Below are positions 6,712-14,043 of a stretch of DNA of 14,152 nt, piece after piece. The DNA comes from Bacteroidales bacterium (lineage in GTDB: Bacteria; Bacteroidota; Bacteroidia; Bacteroidales; UBA3824). The stretch's first letter is position 1. Each line of letters opens with the position of its first letter. Under the pieces are notes generated by a model, which made no database searches, had not been told where the DNA came from, and was given only the letters and a program-made list of their open reading frames with translations. Made by a program: the position numbers and the translations under genes. The stretch is from the NCBI GenBank assembly GCA_016287995.1, contig JAEEXW010000029.1:1-14152 (forward strand), given 5' to 3'.

Positions 6712-9345
6712 CTACTCCCCTATTTTAAACTTATAACTTATCATCGGAATTATACCCGGAAGCGAAAGCCCCGTTGCAAGAAAATCGTTGTCCTTGACAT
6801 AGTTGGAAGGGATAACGTATTTTCCGTCCTCTGCCTTTATTTTGTTATAAGAGACCATAACAAAGTTGACACGGTTATAAACATTAAAAACAGACAGCGT
6901 TATCAAGTGGCTGAAATTCCGGATTTTACGCACGGGAATATTATACTCGAATGCAACGTTCATTTTGTGATAATCCGGCAAACGCGCATTGTTGCGACTG
7001 CCAAAAAAAGGCACTTTATAATTTTCATAATAGAAAAATCCCGTCGGCTTTGTATACGGAATCCCCGAATTAAAATTCCAATCCGCCTTTACTGAAAACC
7101 GTTTTGAAAACGTATACGAGGCCATCAAATGAACCGTATGAGGAATATTATAATCGGGAATGTACTTTTCCTTTGACAAATCCGGCGTATAACGTCTCGA
7201 ATACGAATAAGCATAAAACGCTTTTAAAAGGAGTTTGCCGCTTGTTTTCTCGACAGCGGTCTCAAAACCGTAAGAATCTGCCTTTCCCAAATAAAACTCA
7301 TTTTCGATAGTTCTGTTAATCAGCATGTTAGCATGTTGAATATATTCCGTAAGATTATCCGAAAACTTGTAATAAGCACAAAAAGTCAGTATCATGTCCG
7401 AAGACCTGAACTCCGAAGAAAAATTTACCGCATCAGAAGACTGAGGCTTAAAGTAATTTCGACTTGGAATCCACAAATCCAATGTAGTAAAGGGACTTAT
7501 CGAGTTTGACAAAGTGTGCAAAAACTGAACGTTTCTTTCGCCGGAAAGTTTCAACGTGATTTTTTCAGCAGGCTTGTAAACCGCCGCAATCCTTGGCTCA
7601 AAAGCGGTCAAAGTGTTAAATCTGCCTCTCGGATAAGAAACCGTATCCCATTTCATTTTCAACTTGTCGTAAAAATAACTTTTTGCCGCGCCGTAATTGT
7701 TCCAGACATTAAACCTCGTTCCTGCCTTAACAGCCACTTTGTCAGAGACTTGAAACTCAAAACCTGCATAAACCACAATATTATCAGCGTTACCAGTCAA
7801 AAGACCGATGTCAGTTTTTTTTCTGTCAGTATAAAGGGTTGCCGGCGTAAAAAAGTGATAAGTATACTCCGCACCAAATCTGCATGTCCGTCTACTGCCT
7901 GAATTGTAAACAAAGTCTGATTTCAAACTTATATTTTGAATATTAGTCGCCCAATAATCCGTTTGCTCAGCGTTAGTCAAAGTCTTATAACTATATTGCC
8001 CCATATAAAGGGAATTGTTCATAAAAAGATTTTTCCCAATAACCTGATAATCACGCACCGTTGCGGCGATGTTGTGCCATGTTACAGCGTAATCGGTTGA
8101 AGTGTTAAGCCCATTGTAATAATCATTGCTGCCGTAAAACGATAAGTAAAGTCGGTTTTTGGACGAGACTTTAAAATGCAGTTTGGCGTTAACATCATAA
8201 AAACTATTGTCGCCGGTTTTGTCAAGCAGTCTCTGAGCCCATTTCAGTACGGATTTTCTATAATTAACCGTTGCGGTGATTTTATCTTTATGAACTGGCG
8301 TTTCGATAAGGCTTGTAACTGTAAAGGGCGTAAGTTCGCACGTTAAGCGGAATTTTCCGAGACTTGCGTCTTTGGTTCTAATGTCGGTAACGGACGACAA
8401 TCTGCCTCCGTATTTAAGAGGAAAATCCGAAGTGTAAACGTCAATCGCGTTAACAGCCTCGTAAGAAACAGATGAATAAAAGCCGAACAAATGCGAAGGG
8501 TGATAAATAGGAGCCTCATCAATCAAGACAAGGTTTTGGTCTTTGCCGCCGCCACGGACGCTGTAAAACGCCGAACCGTCAGAAAGTCTTGTAATTCCGT
8601 GGTCTGTTGCAAGGATACCCGCTAAATCGCCGCCTAAAACCAAGCCCGAATACTGCGCAAAACATTTGACGTTGATATTGCTGCCGCTTTTGCTGAGACT
8701 CTCCTTCGGACCGGCATTGTTGCCTGTGCTACTGATTGAAATAGCCTCAATTGTGTTTTCAGTCTCCTCCAATTCTTTGTTAATGTCGACACTGCCGCTG
8801 AGCACCACTTTTACATACTCGCGCTTATATCCCAAATACGAATATATAAAAGTGTATTCACCACGGCTAAGAGGCAGGGCATAATAACCGTAAGCGTTGG
8901 TAGCCGTGCCGATATTTTTGCCTTCAACGCTGATTGTCGCGCCGATTAAAACCTCTTTTGTCTTAAAATCCCTGACATAACCTGATATAACGGGCAGTTT
9001 TGAATTGTCGCTTTCCTTGGCTCTCACTTCTGTACGGCGGGGTTTCAAGATGATTTGCTTTTCGGTGATAATGTATTGAAAATCAAGAATTTCAGAAATT
9101 TTAGTTAAGACCTGCTTCAAGTCTTTGTTTTTTACTTTAATATCAAGCGTTGCTTTGTCGTCGACCTGCGAACTATTATAAACAAAAAGGAAACCCGTTT
9201 GGGAGGTAATATCATCAAGAATATCTTTGAGCGTTCCGTTTTGATAAGATATGCTTACAAAATTACCGCCGTTTTGCGCCGATACTGCAAAATTAAAACA
9301 CAAGATTGCAATTATCAAGACAAAACGGCGGCAAATTTCATTCAT
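6712..9345 (-). CDS. TonB-dependent outer-membrane receptor with N-terminal STN signalling domain
   Basis: An 877-residue outer-membrane protein. The order is signal peptide (residues 1-23, cleavage after VSA), STN domain (about 28-102), carboxypeptidase-regulatory-like beta-sandwich (about 118-193, ISGYVRDFKTKEVLIGATISV through TNAYGYYALPL), plug (about 225-325, with SVRGGGKDQNLVLIDEAPIY and KYGGRLSSVTDIRT), then a barrel ending in an aromatic-rich strand (PMISYKFKIGE). Importers of this class take up a ligand using TonB energy. The STN domain is the part that signals to a FecR-type anti-sigma factor. Only 6 bp separate it from the fecR-like gene, which supports a signalling role. No SusD-type lipoprotein follows, so this is a stand-alone transducer rather than a SusC/SusD pair. 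The substrate cannot be read from the sequence. It starts at ATG 9343-9345. Confidence 0.93.
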   Translation of the reverse strand: MNEICRRFVLIIAILCFNFAVSAQNGGNFVSISYQNGTLKDILDDITSQTGFLFVYNSSQVDDKATLDIKVKNKDLKQVLTKISEILDFQYIITEKQIILKPRRTEVRAKESDNSKLPVISGYVRDFKTKEVLIGATISVEGKNIGTATNAYGYYALPLSRGEYTFIYSYLGYKREYVKVVLSGSVDINKELEETENTIEAISISSTGNNAGPKESLSKSGSNINVKCFAQYSGLVLGGDLAGILATDHGITRLSDGSAFYSVRGGGKDQNLVLIDEAPIYHPSHLFGFYSSVSYEAVNAIDVYTSDFPLKYGGRLSSVTDIRTKDASLGKFRLTCELTPFTVTSLIETPVHKDKITATVNYRKSVLKWAQRLLDKTGDNSFYDVNAKLHFKVSSKNRLYLSFYGSNDYYNGLNTSTDYAVTWHNIAATVRDYQVIGKNLFMNNSLYMGQYSYKTLTNAEQTDYWATNIQNISLKSDFVYNSGSRRTCRFGAEYTYHFFTPATLYTDRKKTDIGLLTGNADNIVVYAGFEFQVSDKVAVKAGTRFNVWNNYGAAKSYFYDKLKMKWDTVSYPRGRFNTLTAFEPRIAAVYKPAEKITLKLSGERNVQFLHTLSNSISPFTTLDLWIPSRNYFKPQSSDAVNFSSEFRSSDMILTFCAYYKFSDNLTEYIQHANMLINRTIENEFYLGKADSYGFETAVEKTSGKLLLKAFYAYSYSRRYTPDLSKEKYIPDYNIPHTVHLMASYTFSKRFSVKADWNFNSGIPYTKPTGFFYYENYKVPFFGSRNNARLPDYHKMNVAFEYNIPVRKIRNFSHLITLSVFNVYNRVNFVMVSYNKIKAEDGKYVIPSNYVKDNDFLATGLSLPGIIPMISYKFKIGE

Positions 9346-9351
9346 TCACAT

Positions 9352-10191
9352 TTACTTTTTAATTTTGTAATATTCGCCAGTTTTTTCAATTTTGATGTCC
9401 AAGGTTTGTTCCAAAACAGTCAAAACAGAATTGAGGCACTGATTGTCAAACTCTCCCGTAAGCGGAATTTCTTCAAGTTCGCAACTTTCAAAGCAATACT
9501 TGAAATCGTATGCCTTACTCAACTGACTTACAACCTGTTTCATCGGGGTATTTTTAAACTCAAACTTTTTGAGTTTCCATGCGATTGAATTAAAATTTTC
9601 AACCTCAGAAACTTTCATTTCCCCATTTTTCAAGCACACAAGTTGTTTTCCACGTGTAAGGTTTTCTCTAACCTCACCCTGATTGTTTCTTACCTCTACG
9701 TTGCCAGAAGTTACCGTCACAACGGTCATATTTTCTTTTTCGCAAACATCAAACGATGTACCGTGAACAATCACAACAACATCAGAGGTTTTAACACGAA
9801 ATTCCCTCTGAGGATTTTTTTCCACGTCAAAATAAGCCTGACCTTTTAAGTCAACGCTAAAAACATCATCATTTTTGCTACAAACCACCTCACTATTTTT
9901 ATTAAGAGAGATTTGCGTAGAATTTTCCACAACCGCTTCCACGGTAGTGCTTAATGCGGCAAAAGTTTGGTTGTAAGGTTTTGAAGTAAGTTTATATACG
10001 GTAAAACTAACGCCCAAGACAACAATTACCGCAGCGGCTATTTTCATTAATAAACCGCTGAGAGAGAATATTTTAGGTTCTTTTTTGATTCCCGCATTTG
10101 CGGCAAACTTCGCCCATTCCTTGTTAACGTCTATATCAAGGAGGCTCAAATCCGTAATTTTCGGAATATCATTCCAATTGCTTGTATTCAT
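9352..10191 (-). CDS. FecR-family anti-sigma factor with DUF4974 domain
   Basis: A membrane-bound anti-sigma regulator, 279 residues from ATG 10189-10191. The frame is open upstream to 10266, but those 25 residues are Lys/Tyr/Ile-rich AT-biased sequence unlike a FecR N-terminus. The order is a short cytoplasmic N-terminus (1-45), one membrane segment (46-67, MKIAAAVIVVLGVSFTVYKL), a periplasmic FecR domain (about 75-170, with GQAYFDVEKNPQREFRVKT and VIVHGTSFDV), and a C-terminal DUF4974 domain (about 209-277). FecR proteins hold or activate an ECF sigma factor according to the signal from the partner receptor's STN domain. Its position between the sigma gene and the receptor fits exactly. The cytoplasmic part is short, as is common in this phylum. 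Confidence 0.94.
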   Translation of the reverse strand: MNTSNWNDIPKITDLSLLDIDVNKEWAKFAANAGIKKEPKIFSLSGLLMKIAAAVIVVLGVSFTVYKLTSKPYNQTFAALSTTVEAVVENSTQISLNKNSEVVCSKNDDVFSVDLKGQAYFDVEKNPQREFRVKTSDVVVIVHGTSFDVCEKENMTVVTVTSGNVEVRNNQGEVRENLTRGKQLVCLKNGEMKVSEVENFNSIAWKLKKFEFKNTPMKQVVSQLSKAYDFKYCFESCELEEIPLTGEFDNQCLNSVLTVLEQTLDIKIEKTGEYYKIKK

Positions 10192-10217
10192 TTTGGTTTT
10201 AATATTTTTCTGTTTGC

Positions 10218-10264
10218 ATGTTATGTTTTTATCCTTTATAACATAAAATGTATATTTATAACAC
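10218..10264. promoter_or_regulatory. Three ATAACA-type sites at 20-bp intervals upstream of fecR
   Basis: The 113-bp gap between sigma and fecR genes contains ATGTTAT (10218-10224), its reverse complement ATAACAT (10238-10244), and ATAACAC (10258-10264). Each starts exactly 20 bp after the last, about two helical turns. The last two are part of a longer direct similarity (TTATAACATAAAA against TTATAACACATAAA). This could be an operator or promoter region for fecR and the receptor, but AT-rich sequence makes chance matches easy. Confidence 0.25.
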
Positions 10265-10304
10265 ATAAAAAGATAAAAACCCTATCAAAAAACACGTCTT
10301 TTTT

Positions 10305-10811
10305 CTAACTTTTTCCTAACAACTTCATTCTCAAAGCCTTCAAAGTGCTTGTAATATGCGCTTCAACGGTTTTGACACTGATTCCAAGTTTTTCGGAAAT
10401 CGTTTTGTTAGGCAAATCCTTGTAACGGCTCATCAAAAATATTTCGCGACTTCTTTCAGGCAACTCCCGTACGGCTTCAACGACCTGCGCTTGAAGTTCC
10501 GAGGCTTGAATATCCATATCAGCCTCGGAATTATCTTGCGCAATATCAGGGAAGTCTTCGCCCGGGACGTTCTTTTTGCAATCCCGTAAGTAATTGAGTG
10601 ATAAGTTTTTTACTATACGGTACAAAAGGGCCTTGATATTATTACCATCGTAAGGTATTTGCGACTTTTTCTCCCAAACGTTCATAAAACATTTGTGAAC
10701 AATATCTTTTGCCGTCTCGGTATCTTTAACAAATTTCGTGCTGAAAACCGTCAGTGCCACGAAATATTTTTTAAACAAAGTCTCAAACTCTTTGTCAGTC
10801 AGAGTACTCAT
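10305..10811 (-). CDS. ECF-family RNA polymerase sigma factor
   Basis: A 168-residue sigma-70-family factor of the extracytoplasmic-function group. Region 2 covers about residues 8-75 (FETLFKKYF, then KDIVHKCFMNVWEKK and ALLYRIVKNLSLNYLRD, the -10-binding and core-binding helices). Region 4 covers about 105-165 and carries a helix-turn-helix (LPERSREIFLMSRYKDLPNKTISEKLGISVKTVEAHI). Regions 1.1 and 3 are absent, as expected. It starts at ATG 10809-10811 with a -7 box 27 bp upstream. It is followed by the FecR-like gene and the STN receptor, the standard order of cell-surface signalling systems in Bacteroidetes. Its target promoters are not evident, although the ATAACA-type sites before fecR are a candidate. 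Confidence 0.95.
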   Translation of the reverse strand: MSTLTDKEFETLFKKYFVALTVFSTKFVKDTETAKDIVHKCFMNVWEKKSQIPYDGNNIKALLYRIVKNLSLNYLRDCKKNVPGEDFPDIAQDNSEADMDIQASELQAQVVEAVRELPERSREIFLMSRYKDLPNKTISEKLGISVKTVEAHITSTLKALRMKLLGKS

Positions 10812-10837
10812 AATTTTTTTAACAGATTTTCCAACTG

Positions 10838-10845
10838 CAAAGTTA
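10838..10845 (-). promoter_or_regulatory. Probable promoter of the sigma factor gene (-7 box TAACTTTG)
   Basis: On the minus strand this is TAACTTTG, an exact TAnnTTTG match in the 62-bp gap between the GH43 gene and the sigma gene. A long T/A tract (10862-10875) lies where a -33 region would be. It predicts a start near 10831 and a leader of about 20 bases. Confidence 0.55.
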
Positions 10846-10859
10846 TAAAAATATTCGCC

Positions 10860-10877
10860 TTAAAAAAATTTTTTTAA
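10860..10877. repeat. Perfect 18-bp A-tract/T-tract palindrome at the end of the GH43 gene
   Basis: TTAAAAAAATTTTTTTAA is its own reverse complement and includes the GH43 stop codon. With no loop bases it is a poor terminator hairpin. It could act as a weak terminator, as curved DNA upstream of the sigma promoter, or be simple sequence. Confidence 0.4.
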
Positions 10878-12325
10878 TGCTTAACTAAGTTCCATTTCGA
10901 ATTATCAGTATTAAAATCCCATTCTTTCAAAGTCGGGGTACTGTCTCCAATTGAATAAAGAACGTATGTCTTGTTATCAACGCTCTGACCTTCAATACGT
11001 TTTGGCATAATTCTGTAAGTACCGTCGGTTGCTTGCTCTATTCTCCACAACTGAGAGTCATCGCCGGTAAAACTCTCTTTTGCAACCACTTCCAAATCTT
11101 TTGTGGCAGTCAAAGTGCGAGTTGTACCTTCAATAGAGATTTTGAAATACGGGTTGCCGAGATAACCGCCTTTGTTCTCTACGGCTTCGATTTTCCAATT
11201 CTGGTTAGGACGGAACATAAAATCGCTCAAACGTACTTCGCGAGTGCCGGATTTCCAAGTTTTTTCGACATCGCTAAGTTTTTGAAGTTCAAGAGGTTTA
11301 ACCGGGTCATCTGGTTTAATTCTCCACCATGCTTGTCTATCTTGCGGAATCCTTACAAAATCCTCGGCAGTTTCCAAAGCGTAACCTCTTCTTTCGGATT
11401 GAATCTCGTAAACTCCGTCCTTGATTTTTTCGCCTGCCTTAGGCCAACCGTTTTTCCAAACCAAAGGCAAAACAGCAAGAACGCTTCTTCCGCCCTGATT
11501 GAAATCCGCTTCCCAATGACACGACATTACTTCAACGCCTTCGTCAACAATAAACCTTCCGAAATGCCCCGCTCCTACCGCCTTGTCGCCGGTAGCCACC
11601 ACGAGTTTACCTCCTCCTTGTTTCATATCTCTGCCGACATTGTCCAAATAAGGACCGGTAACCTGTTTTGCGCGTCCGCAGACTATATTGTAAGTGGAGT
11701 TAACACCATCGCAACAAGTGCCGTGAGTTCCGAGAAGATAATACCAGCCGTCGCGATAAATCAAATCCGTGGCCTCGCAGTCGATAGCGATGTCAAGAGC
11801 CTTGTTACCGGGGATGCGTTTGCCGGTTTCGGGGTCGAGTTCCACGAGCCTGATGTTGCCAAAATAAGTTCCGTAACTAAACCAAAGTCTGCCTGTTACG
11901 GGATCAAGCAAAAGACCGGGGTCTATGGCATCGCAATCTTCCATACCGTCAGAAGAGGTTACTTCCTCAGGGTTAGAAAATTTAAAGTCTGGGGATTTCG
12001 GGTCGAGGGTTTTGTTCCACATCGTAAGAATTTTACCGTAATGACCGCCGCCAAGGCCGCCGCCGGTTGCGCCGTAAATCACTAAATATCTGTCCTTTAT
12101 CTTCAAAACATCGGGAGCCGCGCCGCCGCCGGGACGTTCTGCGCCGCCCTTCCAAGAGTAGCCGCCGTCTTCCGAAATAAGACCGCCGCCACCCGTGCCG
12201 AAAGTATAATATTTTCCCTCACATTCTGCAATCGTAGAGGGGTCATGAATGTAAGGCTGACCAATTTGTGCATTAAGATTTGCCGCTGCAAGCGAACTTA
12301 AAACTAATACTAAATACTTTTTCAT
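10874..12325 (-). CDS. Secreted glycoside hydrolase family 43 enzyme (arabinanase-like) with C-terminal QxW-repeat domain
   Basis: A 483-residue exported protein with signal peptide residues 1-19 (cleavage after LNA). The five-bladed propeller of GH43 is visible through its catalytic points: the base Asp28 in IHDPS, the pKa-modulating Asp135 in AIDPGLLLD, and the acid Glu184 in DCEATDLIY. His254 in GAGHFG corresponds to the family's central metal-site His. The pattern fits an endo-1,5-alpha-L-arabinanase-like enzyme, but substrate cannot be fixed by sequence reading. After about residue 305 there are four W motifs (QAWWRI 331, QNWKIE 375, QLWRIE 425, SKWNLV 476) at 44-51-residue intervals, suggesting a ricin-type beta-trefoil carbohydrate-binding part. 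Blade 1-2 loops are unusually glycine-rich (residues 44-95), and the usual WAPDV is AAPDV. It lies 62 bp upstream of the sigma gene, same strand. The divergent spacer (12326-12498) shows no exact -7 box for it; TAATTTTA at 12358-12351 is one base off. Confidence 0.88.
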   Translation of the reverse strand: MKKYLVLVLSSLAAANLNAQIGQPYIHDPSTIAECEGKYYTFGTGGGGLISEDGGYSWKGGAERPGGGAAPDVLKIKDRYLVIYGATGGGLGGGHYGKILTMWNKTLDPKSPDFKFSNPEEVTSSDGMEDCDAIDPGLLLDPVTGRLWFSYGTYFGNIRLVELDPETGKRIPGNKALDIAIDCEATDLIYRDGWYYLLGTHGTCCDGVNSTYNIVCGRAKQVTGPYLDNVGRDMKQGGGKLVVATGDKAVGAGHFGRFIVDEGVEVMSCHWEADFNQGGRSVLAVLPLVWKNGWPKAGEKIKDGVYEIQSERRGYALETAEDFVRIPQDRQAWWRIKPDDPVKPLELQKLSDVEKTWKSGTREVRLSDFMFRPNQNWKIEAVENKGGYLGNPYFKISIEGTTRTLTATKDLEVVAKESFTGDDSQLWRIEQATDGTYRIMPKRIEGQSVDNKTYVLYSIGDSTPTLKEWDFNTDNSKWNLVKH

Positions 12326-12464
12326 AATATTACAAGTTAAAAATTTTCGGTAAAATTAATACTTCGGTAACAAATAATCTTACGTTTTGGTTTCATTTTT
12401 TTACACTTTTGTAAATTTTCTGATGATTTTTAAAGAAAAAATTGCCGGAGACCAAAAAAAAATC

Positions 12465-12472
12465 TATATTTG
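12465..12472 (+). promoter_or_regulatory. Probable promoter of the nuclease-thyA pair (-7 box TATATTTG)
   Basis: TATATTTG matches TAnnTTTG exactly. An ATTG at 12441-12444 lies 20 bp upstream as a -33-like element. Transcription would begin near 12479, about 20 bases before the ATG at 12499. This also argues against the longer upstream reading of the nuclease gene from a TTG at 12442, which lies before the promoter. Confidence 0.6.
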
Positions 12473-12498
12473 CTAAACTTTTTTTTAAACAAATCCCT

Positions 12499-13068
12499 AT
12501 GGAAAAAATACCGCTGACAGTAGCAAACATTGCCAACAAAACCAACATTGAAAATGCGTATACGCTGATTTTGGAAGAGACCGGCGGCAAACGGAAACTC
12601 CCTGTCGTTATAGGCTTTTCAGAGGCGCAGGCTATCGCAATAGAACTTGACGGTTTTACTCCGGCGCGGCCCTTGGTGTACGATTTTATATACAGGTTTG
12701 CGCAGTCTTTCAACATAGAGGTAACGGAAGTCATTATCACAAACGTTGAAAAAGGCATTTTCTATTCCGAAATTGTCTGCCGTATGCCCGGTTTTTCTGA
12801 GGATGATATTATAAGGCTCGACGCAAGGACTTCTGACGCGGTGGCTGTCGCGCTGAAATTCAACTGTCCGATTTACACGTATGAAGTCGTACTTTCAAAA
12901 GCGGGTTGGGTTTCGGAAGACGGTGGAATTTTTCCTACGGACTCCAAACCGAACCTCAACGTCATGACTTTAAAAGAACTTAACGAAATACTTCAAAAAG
13001 CCGTCGAAAAAGAAGATTACGAATTTGCCTCCGTAATCCGCGACGAAATTCAAAACAGAAAAAAATGA
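12499..13068 (+). CDS. Bifunctional nuclease family protein (BFN/DUF151 domain plus UVR motif)
   Basis: A 189-residue cytoplasmic protein starting at ATG 12499-12501. Residues about 1-135 form a BFN (DUF151) domain, with LPVVIGFSEAQAIAIELDG and the following ARPLVYDF, then RLDARTSDAVAVALKFNCPIY. Residues about 156-188 form a UvrB/UvrC-type UVR motif (LKELNEILQKAVEKEDYEFA, then RDEI). This pairing is common in Bacteroidetes. Family members have been described with nuclease activity, but a precise role here is not established. It overlaps thyA by 4 bp (ATGA), so the two are translationally coupled. A frame extending to 12442 is rejected because it starts upstream of the promoter box. Confidence 0.9.
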   Translation: MEKIPLTVANIANKTNIENAYTLILEETGGKRKLPVVIGFSEAQAIAIELDGFTPARPLVYDFIYRFAQSFNIEVTEVIITNVEKGIFYSEIVCRMPGFSEDDIIRLDARTSDAVAVALKFNCPIYTYEVVLSKAGWVSEDGGIFPTDSKPNLNVMTLKELNEILQKAVEKEDYEFASVIRDEIQNRKK

Positions 13069-13859
13069 AACAGTATCTTGATTTATTACAAACAATACTT
13101 AGCAAAGGAACAAAAAAACAAGACCGCACGGGTACGGGAACAATCAGTTATTTTGGTTATCAGATGAGGTTTCCGCTTTCGGAAGGTTTTCCTTTGGTTA
13201 CAACAAAGAAAATCCATTTAAAATCAATCATTTACGAGTTGTTGTGGTTTTTGAACGGCGACACAAATATCAAATACCTTCAAGACAACGGCGTAAGGAT
13301 TTGGAACGAATGGGCTGACGAAAACGGCGACCTCGGTCCCGTATATGGCTACCAATGGCGGCATTGGCGCACACCCGACGGCAATGAGGTTGACCAAATC
13401 GCCAACCTCATCGAAGCCTTGAAAAAGAATCCTGATTCGCGCCGCCACATCGTCTCTGCGTGGAATCCTGCCGACGTTGACCAAATGGCGTTGCCGCCCT
13501 GCCACACGATGTTTCAGTTTTACGTGTCGGAGGGCAAACTCTCCTGCCAGCTCTACCAGCGCAGCGGCGACACTTTCCTCGGCGTTCCGTTCAACATCGC
13601 ATCATACGCATTGCTGACAATGATGATAGCGCAGGTCTGCGGCTACAAGCCTGGCGTATTCGTCCACACATTGGGCGATGCGCACATTTATCTCAACCAT
13701 CTCGAACAGGTGCACACGCAGCTCCAACGCACACCATACCCGCTCCCCACAATGCGCATCAACCCCGACGTAAAGGACATTTTCTCCTTCCAATACGAAG
13801 ACTTCACATTGGAGAATTACCAATGCCACCCGACCATCAAAGGCGTCATCAGCGTATAA
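13065..13859 (+). CDS. thyA: Thymidylate synthase
   Basis: ThyA methylates dUMP to dTMP using 5,10-methylene-tetrahydrofolate, producing dihydrofolate. The 264 residues match the E. coli enzyme in length and even numbering: Arg21 (phosphate), Arg126-Arg127, catalytic Cys146 in LPPCH, Arg166 and Asp169 in QRSGD, Asn177, and His207/Tyr209 in GDAHIYLNH. The active site is therefore complete. It starts within the stop of the nuclease gene. Composition is mosaic: by hand count 13081-13320 is about 38% GC, while 13321-13860 is about 54% GC with many C-ending codons, unlike the rest of the window. A terminator follows at once. No folA follows within the window, although dihydrofolate reductase is a frequent neighbour. 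Confidence 0.98.
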   Translation: MKQYLDLLQTILSKGTKKQDRTGTGTISYFGYQMRFPLSEGFPLVTTKKIHLKSIIYELLWFLNGDTNIKYLQDNGVRIWNEWADENGDLGPVYGYQWRHWRTPDGNEVDQIANLIEALKKNPDSRRHIVSAWNPADVDQMALPPCHTMFQFYVSEGKLSCQLYQRSGDTFLGVPFNIASYALLTMMIAQVCGYKPGVFVHTLGDAHIYLNHLEQVHTQLQRTPYPLPTMRINPDVKDIFSFQYEDFTLENYQCHPTIKGVISV

Positions 13860-13867
13860 ACGTCAAT

Positions 13868-13894
13868 CAACGCCTTGCGGCGTTGTATTTTTTT
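13868..13894 (+). terminator. Intrinsic terminator of thyA
   Basis: A perfect 7-bp stem CAACGCC/GGCGTTG with loop TTGC, followed by TATTTTTTTT, starts 9 bp after the thyA stop. Read on the minus strand the loop is GCAA, a GNRA tetraloop, and a similar hairpin lies in mirror position at 14028-14043. Confidence 0.85.
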
Positions 13895-13896
13895 AA

Positions 13897-13936
13897 CGTC
13901 AATTACCGTCAATTTTTTCGTCAATTATCATCAATT
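13897..13936 (-). repeat. Module 1: four 8-bp units, inverted copy
   Basis: CGTCAATT at 13897, 13907 and 13919, and CATCAATT at 13929. On the minus strand these are AATTGATG and three AATTGACG, separated by 2, 4 and 2 bases. Starts are 10, 12 and 10 bp apart, the same as in the other modules. Confidence 0.9.
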
Positions 13937-13974
13937 TTTTAATATATATAATGAGTAATTGACAACATATAGGA

Positions 13975-14014
13975 AATTGACGTTAATTGACGAGTAAATT
14001 GACGATAATTTTCG
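13975..14014 (+). repeat. Module 2: four 8-bp units, direct copy
   Basis: AATTGACG at 13975, 13985 and 13997, and AATTTTCG at 14007, separated by TT, AGTA and AT. Spacing is identical to module 1. Confidence 0.9.
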
Positions 14015-14027
14015 TTTAAAAGAAACA

Positions 14028-14043
14028 GCCGCCGTAAGGCAGC
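14028..14043 (+). repeat. GC-rich hairpin after module 2
   Basis: GCCGCC and GGCAGC flank a GTAA loop: five of six pairs match, with one C-A mismatch. It is not followed by a T run. It resembles the reverse complement of the thyA terminator hairpin in loop type, sequence (CGCCG-AAGGC core) and distance from its module. Confidence 0.55.

Noticed and set aside
10192..10266. Longer FecR N-terminus
   Set aside because: The extra 25 residues are AT-biased Lys/Tyr/Ile sequence without family similarity; the ATG at 10191 gives a normal FecR start.
11033..12085. 350-codon plus-strand open frame opposite the GH43 gene
   Set aside because: The minus strand carries a clear GH43 enzyme with catalytic residues; the opposite frame is a by-product of its codon use with no recognisable domain.
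12442..12498. N-terminal extension of the bifunctional nuclease from a TTG at 12442
   Set aside because: It would start upstream of the TATATTTG promoter box, and the conserved BFN domain begins at the ATG at 12499.
13897..14014. Repeats after thyA as integron attC sites or a DnaA-box origin
   Set aside because: No GTTRRRY core pairs or integrase in the window, and the units do not resemble the DnaA box TTATCCACA.
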